A stretch of DNA of 64,000 nucleotides, from positions 345,749,836-345,813,835 of the forward strand of contig NC_047085.1 in assembly GCF_902459505.1 (NCBI RefSeq), written 5' to 3'. Made by a program: the position numbers and the translations under genes. Numbering within the stretch: position 1 is the stretch's first letter; each line of letters starts with the position of its first letter. The notes beneath the pieces are model-generated. The model ran no database searches. It was given only the letters and a program-made list of their open reading frames with translations, and had not been told where the DNA came from. Shown here in pieces: positions 23,416 to 34,435 of the stretch. This DNA comes from Geotrypetes seraphini. Lineage: Eukaryota > Chordata > Amphibia > Gymnophiona > Dermophiidae.

Positions 23416-24093
23416 GGCCCTGATTCTTTTTTTTCCTTTAGATATTCTTTTTTTTTTTTAAGTCTTTATTCATTTTTAAAACTTTCAACAAGTATAACAT
23501 AAGATACAATCATTTCATACTTTAACATCACTTAAAATACCATCAAAGTTTAACTCACATCAAATATCCCTCCCCTCCCCTTACATCCAACAATTGTACT
23601 TAAGCATAATAAATCCTAAAATATTCCCTCCCCCCTCCCCACCCTGGACATGTATGAACAAAGGGAGAAAATAATATTCATTCTGTACAATTTTTTTTTT
23701 TTTGTTAAGCTCGGATTCTTGAACCAGCATCCATATTGGTGGCCACCGATCACGTGTCATTTATGCATTGTACCAGTTTCAGAATTATGCCAATGCAAAA
23801 GATAGGCACCGGAAATGTAGGCCAGGGTTTTCTGGGCCTACATTTCCGGCACCTATCTTCAAGTGAATCATGCCTACATAGGTGCTTTAGGCCACCTTAT
23901 GCCATTTCCGGTGTTGGCCACACCTACTTTGGCATTCAGCGGCCTACAGCACTTATGCAATTCCAGTGGATTTTCTAGGCGCCAGTATGCACCTCAAATC
24001 TTGGTTAAAATCACCATTTGGATGGTGTTTTTAATGGAGGTATGGGTGCCTACCGGCGCCTAGAAAATCAGTGTTGGTTCAATAATTCGGTCC
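23416..24093. mobile_element. PIF/Harbinger-like MITE with TTA duplication
   Basis: It is flanked by TTA on both sides. Its ends are GGCCCTGATTCTT and AATAATTCGGTCC (imperfect inverted repeats). The interior has the palindrome GCCTACATTTCCGGCACCTA around 23830. A similar element is at 45825-46235. Confidence 0.7.
23429..23713 (-). mobile_element. L1 3' tail nested in the Harbinger-like MITE
   Basis: A poly-T start, then reversed AATAAAGACTT, is the 3' end of an L1 on the minus strand. GATTCTT occurs at both ends (23422-23428 and 23714-23720), a possible 7-bp duplication. Confidence 0.65.
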
Positions 24094-24399
24094 TTAATGA
24101 AATACGATAACACATTTTTCAGCTACAGTGGCAAAATAACACTCAAAATTCAGGAAGTTGGTTGGTTGGGCTTAGAACTTTTCAGCACCCCCTCATAGCC
24201 TAACCCTATATTGAAAACCTACTGACAAAAAATAAACTTCTTTAGGGAAGTAAACACACTTGGAATTTTAAACAGAATTTACCCGATTCCCAATTTCTAT
24301 AATTAAGTAGATTGTGGTCAATTCTATAAAGAAGGCGTTAACAGTTATGCACCAAATATGGGTGTAAATGATTAGATTAATAGTATATACTGTACATAG

Positions 24400-25290
24400 C
24401 ACATGTAAATTCTCAAAACTGACATATTTCAATTCAATTATCCCAAAAGCGACATCAAATCACATTACTACCCTTTCTGTGATTTTCTTTCTAATCATTT
24501 CGTTCTGCATCTCTAGTTCTGCTTTCCTGTACTCTGTCTATTCACTCTCTTTTTCTTCTCCTCTTTATTTTCTGTCCTATATCTAGCTTTCATGAGCAAC
24601 TTTTTTTCCCCATTTTTCTTCTTCCTTTTCAAATCTGTCTAGTTTCCGTCTCTTCTCTTCCCTGCCATTCATAAGCACTATCATCTCCCTCCCCTTCATT
24701 TTCCTTCCCTTCCATGGGTATTCTCTCTTCCTTCCCCTCACTACTCCATGCTCACCATTTCTTTCCTTCCCTCCTGTCACCATCTCATTTGTTTTTCCAT
24801 GCTTATTTCCAGGATCTGGCCCTCTCAAATTCCACCCTACCCTGTTCCCCCATTTGCACCTCTTTTTTTTCTAGCAAATCTTCCTGTTCCTACCATCTCA
24901 CTCACTCCCTCACCCCCCATGGTCAGTTATCTCACTATCTCCCTCCTTCCACCCTGTGGTTGGGTATTTCTCTCTCCTCCCTTCTTTCATCCTCCCCCTC
25001 CATGACTGGGTCTCTTCTCTCTCTCTCTCCTTCCCCCCATGATCAGGTATCCCTCTCTCTGGGATTGGATGAAGTGAGGTCAGGTCTATGTCTCTCTCCT
25101 TTCTCCCTCTCTCCCCTGTGGTGGGGTTGGGTCAGATCTCTCTCTCCTTCCTTCCTCCCTCTGTGGTTTGGTCCTCTCTTTCCCTCCCTCTGTGGTCGGG
25201 TCCCTCTCTCCTCCCTCCCTCCGTGGTTGGTCCCTCTCTCCTCCCTCTGTGGTCGGGTCCCTCTCTCCTCCCTCTAACCTTTTATAGACC
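24400..25290. repeat. CT-rich low-complexity tract
   Basis: Long pyrimidine-rich sequence with CTCTCTCCTCCCTCNGTGGT repeats from 25040 to 25275 (unit about 28-35 bp). It reads open in several frames only because of its composition. It is similar to the tracts at 43260 and 47395, so probably the interior of a DNA element family. Confidence 0.65.
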
Positions 25291-25299
25291 ACCTGCAGT

Positions 25300-25480
25300 G
25301 CTAGCGATTACAGCAGAGCATTGCCAGCAGGTTATCAGACTCCAGTCTCTCATGGTATTTCCAATCCCTGCTACATTGGAACAGCTGATATATTTTCCTG
25401 TTCCAGTGTAGAAGGGACTGAAGAGCCCATGAGAGACTGGAATCAGCTAACCTGCAGACAGTGCTCTGCCAGCAGGATGT
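25300..25480. repeat. Inverted repeat, arms ~70 bp
   Basis: GCAGAGCATTGCCAGCAGGT and ACTCCAGTCTCTCATGG face CATGAGAGACTGGAATCAGC and GACAGTGCTCTGCC around a centre near 25393. It follows the CT-rich tract, as a similar palindrome does at 48930-49070. Confidence 0.7.
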
Positions 25481-25629
25481 GAAAAGTGTGGGAGAGGGAA
25501 AGAGAGAGAGAGAGCGGAAAGGATATAGTGGACTGTGGCAGGAGGTGGCTGGTGGAGGTAATTGATGGGTCACAGTGGCTGTGGTGGGCCACAGTGTTGG
25601 CAGATGATGAGCGGCACTAAGGAAGTAAG

Positions 25630-25722
25630 GGGGGCTGCATTAACGTGTGTTAAAAATTTTAATGCACGTTAACCATTTAACGCGTTAATCACATTATTAA
25701 TGCGTTGTGTGCAGCCCTACTT
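25630..25722. repeat. Short palindromic MITE (GGGCTGCATTAAC)
   Basis: GGGGCTGCATTAACGTGTG faces GCGTTGTGTGCAGCCCT; the interior is TTAACGCGTTAATCAC. This is the widespread vertebrate element with tandem TTAACGCG-type words. Confidence 0.7.
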
Positions 25723-27021
25723 TTAATGTATTAAGGTGCTGAATACCTTTTGTACATAAATCAGTTCATAATGAATTCTGTTTATAGACTTTGTTTCATG
25801 GCATGTAACGAGCCCTAAGTTTAGGAATTAGAAGTTTGCCAAGCTGATTTATGGTTTACAGGAAGGGAGGGAAAGACTGGCAAAGACATAAAGAAAAATA
25901 TGATCTATAACAATAGAGAAACAGTACTTCATTTTTAGTTTCCAGTGATAAGCTTTTATATTCCTATCTGGAACTAATTAGAAGAAAATAAGCTAATATA
26001 CTCGTATTTCAAGAGCTGGGATGTGATTTAAATGCTCAGTTGGTAAAAATGTGAAAACACAGCTTTTACTGTAATTTCTATTTTTTTCTCCATAATTATC
26101 TTTATAAAAATAAAAATGTTATCCCCACTGTGGTTAGCTAAATGACAATCTCACTTTTCCAAATTTCCTGTGGTAGTTCATTCTGTACATTTTTTTCCTT
26201 GGATTGCATGACTTGCTTTAGTTTCTATTTTTTGAAAGGGTATTAAATGGGGAATTTATATGTCAAGTTATGGATGCAGAAAATTCCCACAGTATTTTAC
26301 AAGAAGCTCAACCAAGCCTAAAGCCACTTGTAAAATGGGTGTAGGACTGCATGTACATGTCCCTCCATATCCAATGGGAGAAGCAATTTCAAAAAGCTGC
26401 ATTTGGGAAAAACACACATGCAACATCCCCTCACATCTGAATTGGAGCAGACTTTTGAAATCTCTGTTCTTGCAGTCAATGTTGCCCTTCCCCTTCCTCA
26501 CGATTGATCCCTCTCTCCTCTGATACCCCCAGCCCATACCTATTTAATGGAAAACTCGTATTTGTTTTTGCTAAATTTCTTATAGGCTAGGGGGTTGCTC
26601 AGAACAATTGTTTTTCCTCTACTCGTTTCCCCAACCATGTGCTATTAGGAGGCAGAGTGGAAGCCAGGAGGAATGGCAAACTACTATGGACTCTCAGTTT
26701 ATGGAACTGAGAAGTGCAAGAGACAAGATTTCTTTCCCAATCCAGAGAGAATTGAGAAGAAAGCAACGAGGCTGTTAACTGACAGAAAAAGGTGATACGA
26801 GATGAAGTTATATAGAGTGTTAAGGAGAATGAGTGGGATACAAACTAATAATGGACAGAGAGCTCAAACGTGGGAGACAGACTAAAGTATAATCAAAGCA
26901 GAGAAAATAAAAGATGGACAGACAGAACTGAACCATACATCAAAGCATTAAATGAGTGAGACATTACCTACCACTGAAAAAGTGTGAGCTAAATAAAATA
27001 AATCCAGGGAAGGAAATTGGG
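25723..27021. other. Intergenic sequence, nothing recognised
   Basis: Between EXOSC7 and CLEC3B. One segment (26740-26790) reads RIEKKATRLLTD, faintly like a LINE C-terminal region, but it is too short to call. Confidence 0.35.
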
Positions 27022-27150
27022 CCCTTTTACTAAAGCGCATGAAACCCTTAACAGCTTTAATATAGGAAAACAGGCTATTGCAAAATATGTTAAAGGGTTA
27101 TGTAATATTTTGCCTGTTTTCATGTGCTCAGGGCATGTTAACTTAAAAAA
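27022..27150. repeat. MITE fragment, GGGCCCTTTTACTAAAGCG type
   Basis: GGCCCTTTTACTAAAGCGCA at the left; the interior is palindromic (GTTAAAGGGTTATG), and the right end is lost. Confidence 0.55.
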
Positions 27151-27194
27151 AACATATTATATTTAGAGGGTATGTATCACAGGCTGAGAGTGAG

Positions 27195-27450
27195 TCATAC
27201 AAACTTAGAAACATTGATGGCAGATAAAGGCCAAATAGTCCATCCAGTCTACTCATCCACTATCTCTTCCTCGCCCCAAGATATTCCACGTGCCTGTCCT
27301 ATGCTTTCTTGAATTCAGACACAGTTTTTGTCTCTACCATCACCTTTAACTTCATCCTATGCCCTCTCATTCTGGGGCTTCTTTTCAAATGAGAGAGACT
27401 TGCCTCAGGTGCATTTATGCCACATAAGTATTTATACATCTCTCAAGATC
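27195..27450 (-). mobile_element. CR1 LINE 3' end
   Basis: It begins ACTTAGAAACATTGATGGCA, GATAAAGGCC and CCATCCAGTCTAC, the reversed CR1 3' UTR also seen forward at 52020-52080. Decayed C-terminal codons follow. Confidence 0.7.
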
Positions 27451-27599
27451 AAAAAGAGTAGTGACAGTAAAACCCAAATGATTCCAAAATATGTCACTCT
27501 CCAGCAGTGGGCTACTTCTCTAAGATCCAACATTGAAATTCAAAAATAAGTGGAGAAAAAGCCTCAAAAACGTTTCAATACTGAAGAATCTATCGAGGA

Positions 27600-28320
27600 C
27601 TCCTTATGCTGATCGTGTGCGGGGCCCTGAGCATCTGCGCATGCCCATGGCATGGTGGCTCCCGCTCTCTCCGAGAACAGCTCCTCCCCCACCAGAGTTG
27701 CTGACCTCCATGTACAGAGCCACTGATGACTGTGCTCACCCCCCCCCCCCCCACCGGTTGACATCCATACATTGTTGGCAATCCGCTCTATGCTGAGCTA
27801 GTGTGGGGCCTCGAGCATCTCTGCATGTTCAGAGTCTACCAGCAGACCTTGGCCATGCGCAGATGCTCAAAACCCCACACTGGCTCAACAGAGTGGATCG
27901 CCAACCGTCTTGGTATGGATGTAAGCGGCTCCGGGGGGAGTACAGTGGTCATTGCATGGATGTTAACGATTCCGGTGGGTGGGGTGGAGTGGGGAAGCAT
28001 GGAGGTCAGTGGTTCCAGGAGGCGTGGTCAGGCGGCGGCTCAGTTGTTCTTGAGGGTGGGCCTGTGCACCAAGATTGGTGGCTCTGGGCAGTTTCTGCGT
28101 CAACGGTAGCAGCACCAGTAGGTGTACGGATGTCAATGACTGTTGAGGATAGTGGTGTGGGGCGACCTGCATGCAGCAGAGTGATGCAGGAGCTTTGCGG
28201 TGGATAGGAGGAGGACAGCTGTGCTGGTGGTGAGGTGGCGACCTGAATATATAAACCTGGACCCCCATTTTTGGGCCAAAAATCTCAGTTTATATTCGAG
28301 TATATATGGTATTTCTAAAA
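27600..28320. mobile_element. Foldback DNA element, centre near 27825
   Basis: GGCAATCCGCTCTATGCTGA and GGGGCCTCGAGCATC face AGATGCTCAAAACCCC and GAGTGGATCGCCAA. The right end TATATTCGAGTATATATGGT is a known vertebrate transposon terminus. The left end is not clear. Open frames here are not genes. Confidence 0.6.
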
Positions 28321-28329
28321 CTCTTCCAG

Positions 28330-28460
28330 ACAAATTTGACTAACCTCAACATGCAAATGTAATTTCAAAAGTATTCTATAATATCGCTGTCTGTATAGTC
28401 TCTTCCTCTGTAAACCACTTTGAACTGTTTGTGGTATTACGGTATACAAAAATAACGTTA
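28330..28460 (+). mobile_element. L2 LINE 3' tail
   Basis: TCTGTAAACCACTTTGAACT and GGTATTACGGTATACAAAAA, with a TTATTATTAT end, is the L2 3' tail on the plus strand. Confidence 0.65.
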
Positions 28461-28639
28461 TTATTATCATCTCTATCTCCTGTCTTGCCTCCAAAGTAAA
28501 CATATTGAGATCTTTAAGTCTGTCCCCATACGCCTTATGACAAAGACCACCGACCATTTTAGTAAGAACATAAGAAGTTGCTTCCACTGGGTCAGACCAG
28601 AGGTCCATCGCGCCCTATCCTGTTCTTATCTGTCTAACG

Positions 28640-29505
28640 GCGCCTGTGTCTACCAGCCTGTATGAGACCTTACACAGAAAGGCTATTCATCTAAGTTCTG
28701 TTTCTGGATTGGTCCGAGGAAGTCATCTGACGAGACCCAAGTGAAAGGGTGCTAATTATAATTTAGTCTGTGTTGGGATGCGAGGAAGCTCACATCTTCC
28801 CACAGGTGTTCTGCACGTAACCTTTTCTTAAATAATTAAGACCTGTAAAGTTACCTCGTGTGACTCTCTGCCTAAGAGAGAGTGATTCGGACTTTAAAAT
28901 AGCTCTGAATTCCAGCACTTCAAGGAACTTGTCTGCCAATTAATTATAGCCTTACCCGGGACTGACGAACACGTGTGCCTGTAACAAAGGATTTCTGACA
29001 TCTCCTGAAGCTCACAAGAAAGTTTTCCATTTCACCTAATTTTCGCCAGAGGCCTAATTAAGGGTGAGTATACGGAACTTACTATCTTGTCAGCAGGGGT
29101 TAGATAAGTAAATCCTATTGTGATATAGGACAAGGTTTGTGAAGCTCCCTTGGTGATACTGTAATCATTAGCTAATCAGGGATTATTATTATTATAAGGA
29201 ATTGTTTACTGTGTGTAACAATTAGTTTTACTTAATTATCTAACAAGTGTATTGTGATAATTATGTACTGAGTTTCATTTATGTAATCAGATATTTTGTG
29301 AACAATATTTAGATATTGCAGCTGGCTTGTGAATTATATTTTTCTATTTTCATAATAAAAATATTTATCATTAGCCTGGGTTTTGTGTCGTATAAATAGA
29401 CCAAGAAATTTGGACCTGGCAGCGTTTATGGTTTTCCCTAGACAAAACTAACAGACACGTAACTTGTTTATGCAACTGATTAGTGTACCATAAATCTTGC
29501 TACAG
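28640..29505 (+). mobile_element. Possible LTR-retroelement fragment in CR1
   Basis: About 865 bp with no LINE similarity separates two parts of CR1 3' UTR. It contains AATAAA near 29353 and GTATAAATAG near 29390, then CTGGCAGCG, which could be a primer-binding region. The ends are not resolved and no target duplication is seen. It is broken; the family is uncertain. Confidence 0.3.
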
Positions 29506-29860
29506 TCTGCTCCCGCGGCAGCCCATCAGGTCTATCACCTGTGAAGTGTTTCCTGACCATTTCTATAACCTACCTCTACTTCTACCTTCCTCTGGACCAA
29601 AACCATCGTGTTTATATATTTTTAAGGGTGCTGTCTCCAGAATTGTACACAATATTCTAAATGAGGTCTCACCAGAGTCTTATACAGAGACATCAATACC
29701 TCCCTTTTCCTTCTTGCCATTCCTCTCCCTATGTACCCAAGCATCCTTTAAGCTTTCGCTGACACCTTTTCAACTTGTTTGGCCACCTTTAGATCATCAC
29801 ATACTATCACACCAAAGACCTACTCCTCTTTTGTGCACAAAAGTGCTTCACCCCCTAAAC

Positions 29861-30033
29861 CAGGGATCTCAAAGTCCCTCCTTGAGGGCCGCAATCCAGT
29901 CGGGTTTTCAGGATTTCCCCAATGAATATGCATTGAAAGCAGTGCATGCACTTAGATCTCATGCATATTCATTGGGGAAATCCTGAAAACCCGAATGGAT
30001 TGCGGCCTTCAAGGAGGGACTTTGAGACCCCTG
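29861..30033. mobile_element. hAT MITE, CAGGGGTGTCAAAGTCCCTC family, copy 2
   Basis: A 173-bp palindrome, ends CAGGGATCTCAAAGTCCCTC and GAGGGACTTTGAGACCCCTG, flanked by an exact 8-bp duplication CCCTAAAC (29853-29860 and 30034-30041). It is nested in the CR1. Confidence 0.92.
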
Positions 30034-30521
30034 CCCTAAACTGTACCATTCCCTTGGGTTTTTGCAGCCCAAACACATGACCTTGCATTTCTTATTTGCC
30101 AAATTTCAGACCAATCTTCAAGATTTGCTAGGTCCTTCCTCATGTTATTCACGCTGTCACAGAGTGCCTACTGTATTGCAGATTTTAGTATTATCTGTAA
30201 AGAGGCAAATCTTACCTGATAGCCCTGTAGCAATATCGCTTACAAAAATGTTAAAAAGAACAATCCCAAGAACAGAACCTTGAGGCACACCACTGGTATC
30301 ATCTCTGTCCTCAGAGCGATCCGCATTGAACACTACCTTCTGTCACCTTCAACAAGTTTCTCAACCAGTCCGTCACTTTGGGGTCCATACCGAGGACACT
30401 CAGTTTATTTATTAGACACCTGTGTAGAACACTGTCATAGGCTTTGCTAAAATCTTAAGAAACCACATCTAGCACACTCTCTCTATCCAATTTTCTGGTC
30501 ACTCAGTCAAATAAATTGCCT

Positions 30522-31001
30522 ACGATCCAGCATCCCCCACTCACCCACCCAAACACAATCGCTTACCCACTCTGGCACCAGCACCAATGCACAGGACATG
30601 CCAGTGCCCAAAGATCCTCCGTTTCTTGAGCATCTGCGCATGCTCAAGGCCCAGCACAAGCAACAGGGAGGATCTTCAGGCACCGGCATGTCCTGTGCAT
30701 TGGTGCTGGTATCAGAGTGGGGTAAGCGATTGTGTCTGGGTGGGTGGGTGAGTGGAGAATGCCGGATCACGGCGGGGGATGCCGGATCGAGGGGGGGTTG
30801 TATGTGTGTGGAGCAGCGCAGGTGGCCTCGGGGGTGGGAGGTAAAGTGGAGCAGCACCGGTGGCCTCGGGGGGTGGGGGTGGGGAACGAATCAAGTGAGT
30901 TTCCCTTACTTCTTATGGGGAAACTTGTTTTGATATACGAGTAAATTGGTTTACGAGCATGCTTCTGGAACGAATTATGCTCGTAAACCAAGTTTCCACT
31001 G
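30522..31001. mobile_element. TA-flanked foldback element, copy 2 (left part lost)
   Basis: The right 110 bp match 19850-19944 (TATGGGGAAACTTG, GGTTTACGAGCATGCTTCTG, GTTTCCACTG then TA). The interior is a palindrome centred near 30635: ACTCTGGCACCAGCACCAAT faces CATTGGTGCTGGTATCAGAG. It has the same GCATCTGCGCATGCTCAA core as copy 1, with different arms. The left outer arm is missing. Confidence 0.75.
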
Positions 31002-31007
31002 TATTTT

Positions 31008-31500
31008 TTAAAAATTTATATTATTTCCCATTTGTTCTGTATACATTCTTTCGTATCTGTAATACAAACAGAGTGTTTCCCACCAAAAAGAATAGTTTAG
31101 CCTATCCCAGTTTTTCCAGTTTCTGGTTATCATCTGTATGGCCACCCCTGTCATGATCAGAAGAAGTCTGCTTTTGTATATGTTTATTGGATTCTTAGCA
31201 GTCAACATTGTCCCAAATAGGACTACATCATAAGATAATGGTATCGATATCTCAAGTACCATATTAATTTTCCCCCATATTGATTTCCAAAAATTGAGTA
31301 TCAAGGTACAATAAAACAACAGATGATCCAGTGTCCCTACTTCAAGATGCAAATGAATTGGGGTCCAATAAATTCTATATAAAAGAAAAAACCAAGTTTG
31401 TCTCATAGATACTGACACTGTACATTTCATTCTCCAAGTCCAAATCCTTGGCCATTGAGTAGCAGAAATCTGCTGCTTTATCTCAATGCTCCTAATATCT
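31008..31500 (-). mobile_element. L1 LINE, ORF2 C-terminus
   Basis: The minus strand reads CTVSVSMRQTWFFLLYRIYW, then VGTLDHLLFYCTLILNFWKS, nearly the same block as at 63790-63990 in the long L1. It is a 5'-truncated copy just downstream of EXOSC7. Confidence 0.85.
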
Positions 31501-31818
31501 TTTAAGCTTGTTTTTGTTTTTTATTTAAATATTCAGATATTAATTTTTACCACATGGCGGCCTGATGCCCTTGCAAATCTGTCTGGAAACATAGGCCCGG
31601 CAAGCTATACTGATTTTTTAAGGTACGCCTATCAGGGAACCCTTTCTGAATGGCCTGTTTCAACTGCAACCATTTATATCCTGATTTATAAATTTTAAAA
31701 TAAAATAATGTTTTACTTGCCTTGACTAGACAGTCTCCGCTCTATAGAAGAACAACTCACCTTACCATAGTGTACAAACAATTACATGACGTCTGTGGTT
31801 GAAAATAAGAAAATATAC

Positions 31819-31824
31819 TTTATT
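31819..31824 (-). promoter_or_regulatory. EXOSC7: Polyadenylation signal AATAAA of EXOSC7
   Basis: AATAAA on the minus strand, 106 bp downstream of the EXOSC7 stop, in the context TACAAATAAAGTAT. It gives a very short 3' UTR that also contains a run of about 16 T. Other signals further downstream cannot be excluded. Confidence 0.6.
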
Positions 31825-31929
31825 TGTACATGAAAACAGCCTCTAATTCAGTTTTGCTCTCAGTGTCATGCAAGGAAAAAAAAAAAAAAAAGGTTTCCTC
31901 ATCAATCATCCTACAGATAAGACTGCAAC

Positions 31930-32034
31930 TCATCTGAGAAATCCAACTTTCTGTCGTTGCTTTCCCAAGTTCTCTTCTTTGTTTAAGATCTCCTGCAGTG
32001 ACACGTGCACTGCCTTGCCAACTCGTTTCCCGGT
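31930..32034 (-). CDS. EXOSC7: Exosome complex component RRP42, exon 8 and stop
   Basis: The last coding exon gives residues 258-291 and a TGA: TGKRVGKAVHVSLQEILNKE, then ENLGKQRQKVGFLR. The C-terminal QKVGFL matches mammalian EXOSC7, whose final residue is Gly where this has Arg. The acceptor is TTCGGCAG. Exons 3-8 together are 717 bp, exactly the length needed for residues 54-291. A polyadenylation signal follows 106 bp past the stop. Confidence 0.93.
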   Translation of the reverse strand, partial: TGKRVGKAVHVSLQEILNKEENLGKQRQKVGFLR

Positions 32035-32599
32035 CTGCCGAAGAATGAAGAAAAAGAGGGAGAAAAAGATGAGGCACAAGCGACGTTTATAGCATATTAG
32101 TAATTTAACCCATAATTAGCCAGCTTCACAAAAACACACCTTTAAATGATATCTCTCATCTACTTTGGAATCTACTACTACTATTATCATTTCTATAGTG
32201 CTGAAAAGCATATGTGATTCATTTATGGCGCATTTGTAGTTTGAAAATCAATAAAGAATTAAAAAAGAGAAAAAAAAAAGACAGAAGCTCTAGAGCGATA
32301 AAGAGAATTTTTTTTGAGGAATGGTAATCGTTTCCTTCTGCTCCTCTACACTTCCAGCCAAACTAGAACCGTTCTAGGTCTGGTACCATCAATCTTAAGG
32401 ATAAAATATCATGGGTATATTTGAATTATCTTATTTTTATCCCTTTCTTTCCCTATTCAACAAACTATTGGGAAAATCAATTCAAATCAGCTTCTCTATA
32501 TATTACTATATCTTTCTCAAAAAAGCTATAATCATTACACCATGCTCTGTAAATAATTCAAATATCCATTTAACATTATTTATAAATACTTATATATAG

Positions 32600-33130
32600 A
32601 ACTAGAGTCCCCTTCCTAATTATAATGCCCAAGATAAATGTCCTGTGAAAGTTATATTATCTCAGGGAAAATTTGAAACATCAATTTATAGAAAGGAAAC
32701 TGATAGAAATTCCATTTTACATTACACTAGTTATCATCCCAAAAGTTTAAAGGACAGCGTACCCGCTGGACAATTTTTAAGATTGAGACGACTTTGTGGA
32801 CAAAAACAAGATCTCATTAAACAAGCTCAAAAGTACGAGCACGAGATTTGCACAAAGTGGATATTCCTTTAAAGGAATACATAGAGCATATAAAAGGGCA
32901 AGCAAGTAATGGTGATAGAGAATGGTTATTTCTTCAGTCTGGTGATAAATCTACAGATAATAGGATAACATGTGCATTACCATACTCTAAACAAGCCCAG
33001 CAAATTCACCAAGCTATACACCGACATTGGTATGTTTTGAATTTACATTCTGAATTATAAGATAAGCCTATATTTGCTTATACATGTAATAGAAACTTGT
33101 TTGAGATTTTATTGAATGATCAGATTAAAG
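32600..33130 (+). mobile_element. Penelope-like retroelement relic
   Basis: The plus strand reads FETSIYRKETDRNSILHYTS, YHPKSLKDSVPAGQFLRLRR, then WYVLNLHSE and AYTCNRNLFEILL. This is the conserved YRKPTDRN...HPKSL region at the C-terminal side of Penelope-like reverse transcriptase. Only about 500 bp remain. It is in EXOSC7 intron 7. Confidence 0.7.
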
Positions 33131-33280
33131 AAATGAACTTCAGGAAGGAAAATTGGTGGCACAGGGAGAGGAGAGGATGAAATTGCAAATAATGGAGAGG
33201 AGGAAGGGAGAGATGGTGCATGGAGGGGGATAGGGAGATTTGACAGAAGGCACAAGGCAGGGAGAGAGATTGTAGACAGT

Positions 33281-33425
33281 GGGTTCCTTTTACTAAGCTG
33301 CGCTAGCGGTTTTAGCACACGCTTCCACTGAGCTGGCATTAATTTTTCCGCATAGAGCAGGGGTTAGTGCGCGCTAATCTGCAGCATGCGCTAAAAACAC
33401 TACCGCAGCTTAGTAAAAGGAGCCC
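33281..33425. mobile_element. Palindromic MITE, GGGCTCCTTTTAC family, 3-bp duplication
   Basis: Ends GGGTTCCTTTTACTAAGCTG and CAGCTTAGTAAAAGGAGCCC, flanked by AGT on both sides (33278-33280 and 33426-33428). Confidence 0.85.
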
Positions 33426-33719
33426 AGTGGGAAAGAAAAAGAAATGTTGGATATGGTAGTGGAAGGGAAGGTACAGAGACGAAGGATGAATGGTGAGCAA
33501 GGAGAAAGAAGAAAATGTCAAATCGGCAGGAGACCCCCTGCTCTGAAGAGGCTCACCGTAGCTGTAATAGAAGTGAATGGGAGAACCAGGCTTCCGCTGT
33601 CAGCGGCGCACTTGGAGGATCGTTCAGTTAGGGTAAGTATTACTGCATTTTTGGGTTCCTCTCCACAGTGTCCCTTTAATGAAGGTTTATTATTAGATAA
33701 ATACATCTTCTATATTAGT

Positions 33720-33844
33720 GATTGCAAATTTGGGACCCGCTCGACCTTTTTTTTGCTCATCAGCTAGCGTTAGTGTTTGTGCGGCCCCAGACAAATTTTC
33801 TTCTTCCAATGCGGCCCAGGGAAACTAAAAGGTTGGACACCCCT
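33720..33844. repeat. hAT MITE half (GTTGGACACCCCTG end)
   Basis: It ends CAATGCGGCCCAGGGAAACT then GGTTGGACACCCCTG. This is a common vertebrate hAT terminus; the other end is worn away. Confidence 0.55.
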
Positions 33845-33980
33845 GCTGTAGAGTCTCTGGCTTTTGGTAATGTGGTCACTTTTGGTTCAGTTTCACTTTC
33901 CTAATTGCTTTTTAAAGAATCTGTCAAAACTAGCTATGATGGAACAAAGAGCAGCAACAACCAAACCAGACATGCCTTAC

Positions 33981-34136
33981 CTCTATCATTTCAAAAATGC
34001 TCTCGGGATCCAGGCTCCCCTTGCCCACTTTCTTCATGCCTGTGAGCATACCTTTACTGGTGACAGAAATGAGCAGACTAGCCAGAGTACAAGCTTCCTC
34101 TTGAAGTGTGGCATCTACCACGTGCCTGTGACCGAT
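33981..34136 (-). CDS. EXOSC7: Exosome complex component RRP42, exon 7
   Basis: This 156-bp, phase 0/0 exon encodes residues 206-257, from IGHRHVVDATLQEEACTLAS to GKGSLDPESIFEMIE. It is the second RNase PH subdomain. The acceptor is TTTTTCCAG and the donor GTAAGG. Introns on either side are short for this locus (1.9 and 2.2 kb). Confidence 0.95.
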
Positions 34137-34435
34137 CTGGAAAAACAATGACAACAGATTCTGAACTACCGTAGAATCATTTACTGAACTTACCTCCAAT
34201 TCCTCTATTCTGAAGGTTCAATGACTTCACATGTACCAGGGTAAAAAAAAGACTACTTGACATTAGAAGGGGATGTGAGATGAGCTTCAGACCTCGGAGC
34301 CATTAGTTTTGAATTTTACATTATTACTTTCATGGAAATAAAGGTAGTACACTAAGTATAAGATGATCCCTTCTTGCTGGACTAATTACAATTTTTGACT
34401 GTCTTTTGGAAGTTAATACTACCTTCCTCAGAACC

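Larger units (their letters stand above)
23298..24195. mobile_element. Mariner-type element, internally deleted, with nested insertions
   Basis: Ends GAGGGTGCTGAAAAGTTCTC and its inverted partner at 24165-24195, both followed by AGCCCAACC, with TA on both sides. The same terminus closes the transposase-bearing copy at 52669. Only about 215 bp of the element remain around the insertion at 23416-24093. Confidence 0.8.
28465..30520 (-). mobile_element. CR1 LINE, multiply interrupted
   Basis: The minus strand has CR1 C-terminal codons at 28465-28560, 3' UTR words (AACATAAGAAGTTGC, CTGGGTCAGACCAGAGGTCC) at 28563-28620 and again after 29505, and decayed reverse transcriptase at 30100-30480 (AYDSVLHRCLINKLSVLG). 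At least two copies may be merged. An LTR-like insert and a hAT MITE split it. Confidence 0.7.

Noticed and set aside
24714-25277. 187-codon open frame
   Set aside because: Pyrimidine-rich repeats (CTCTCTCCTCCCTC) explain the long frame; the protein is repetitive Ser/Leu/Pro.
31868-32092. Plus-strand 74-codon frame
   Set aside because: Antisense shadow of EXOSC7 exon 8 and its 3' UTR.
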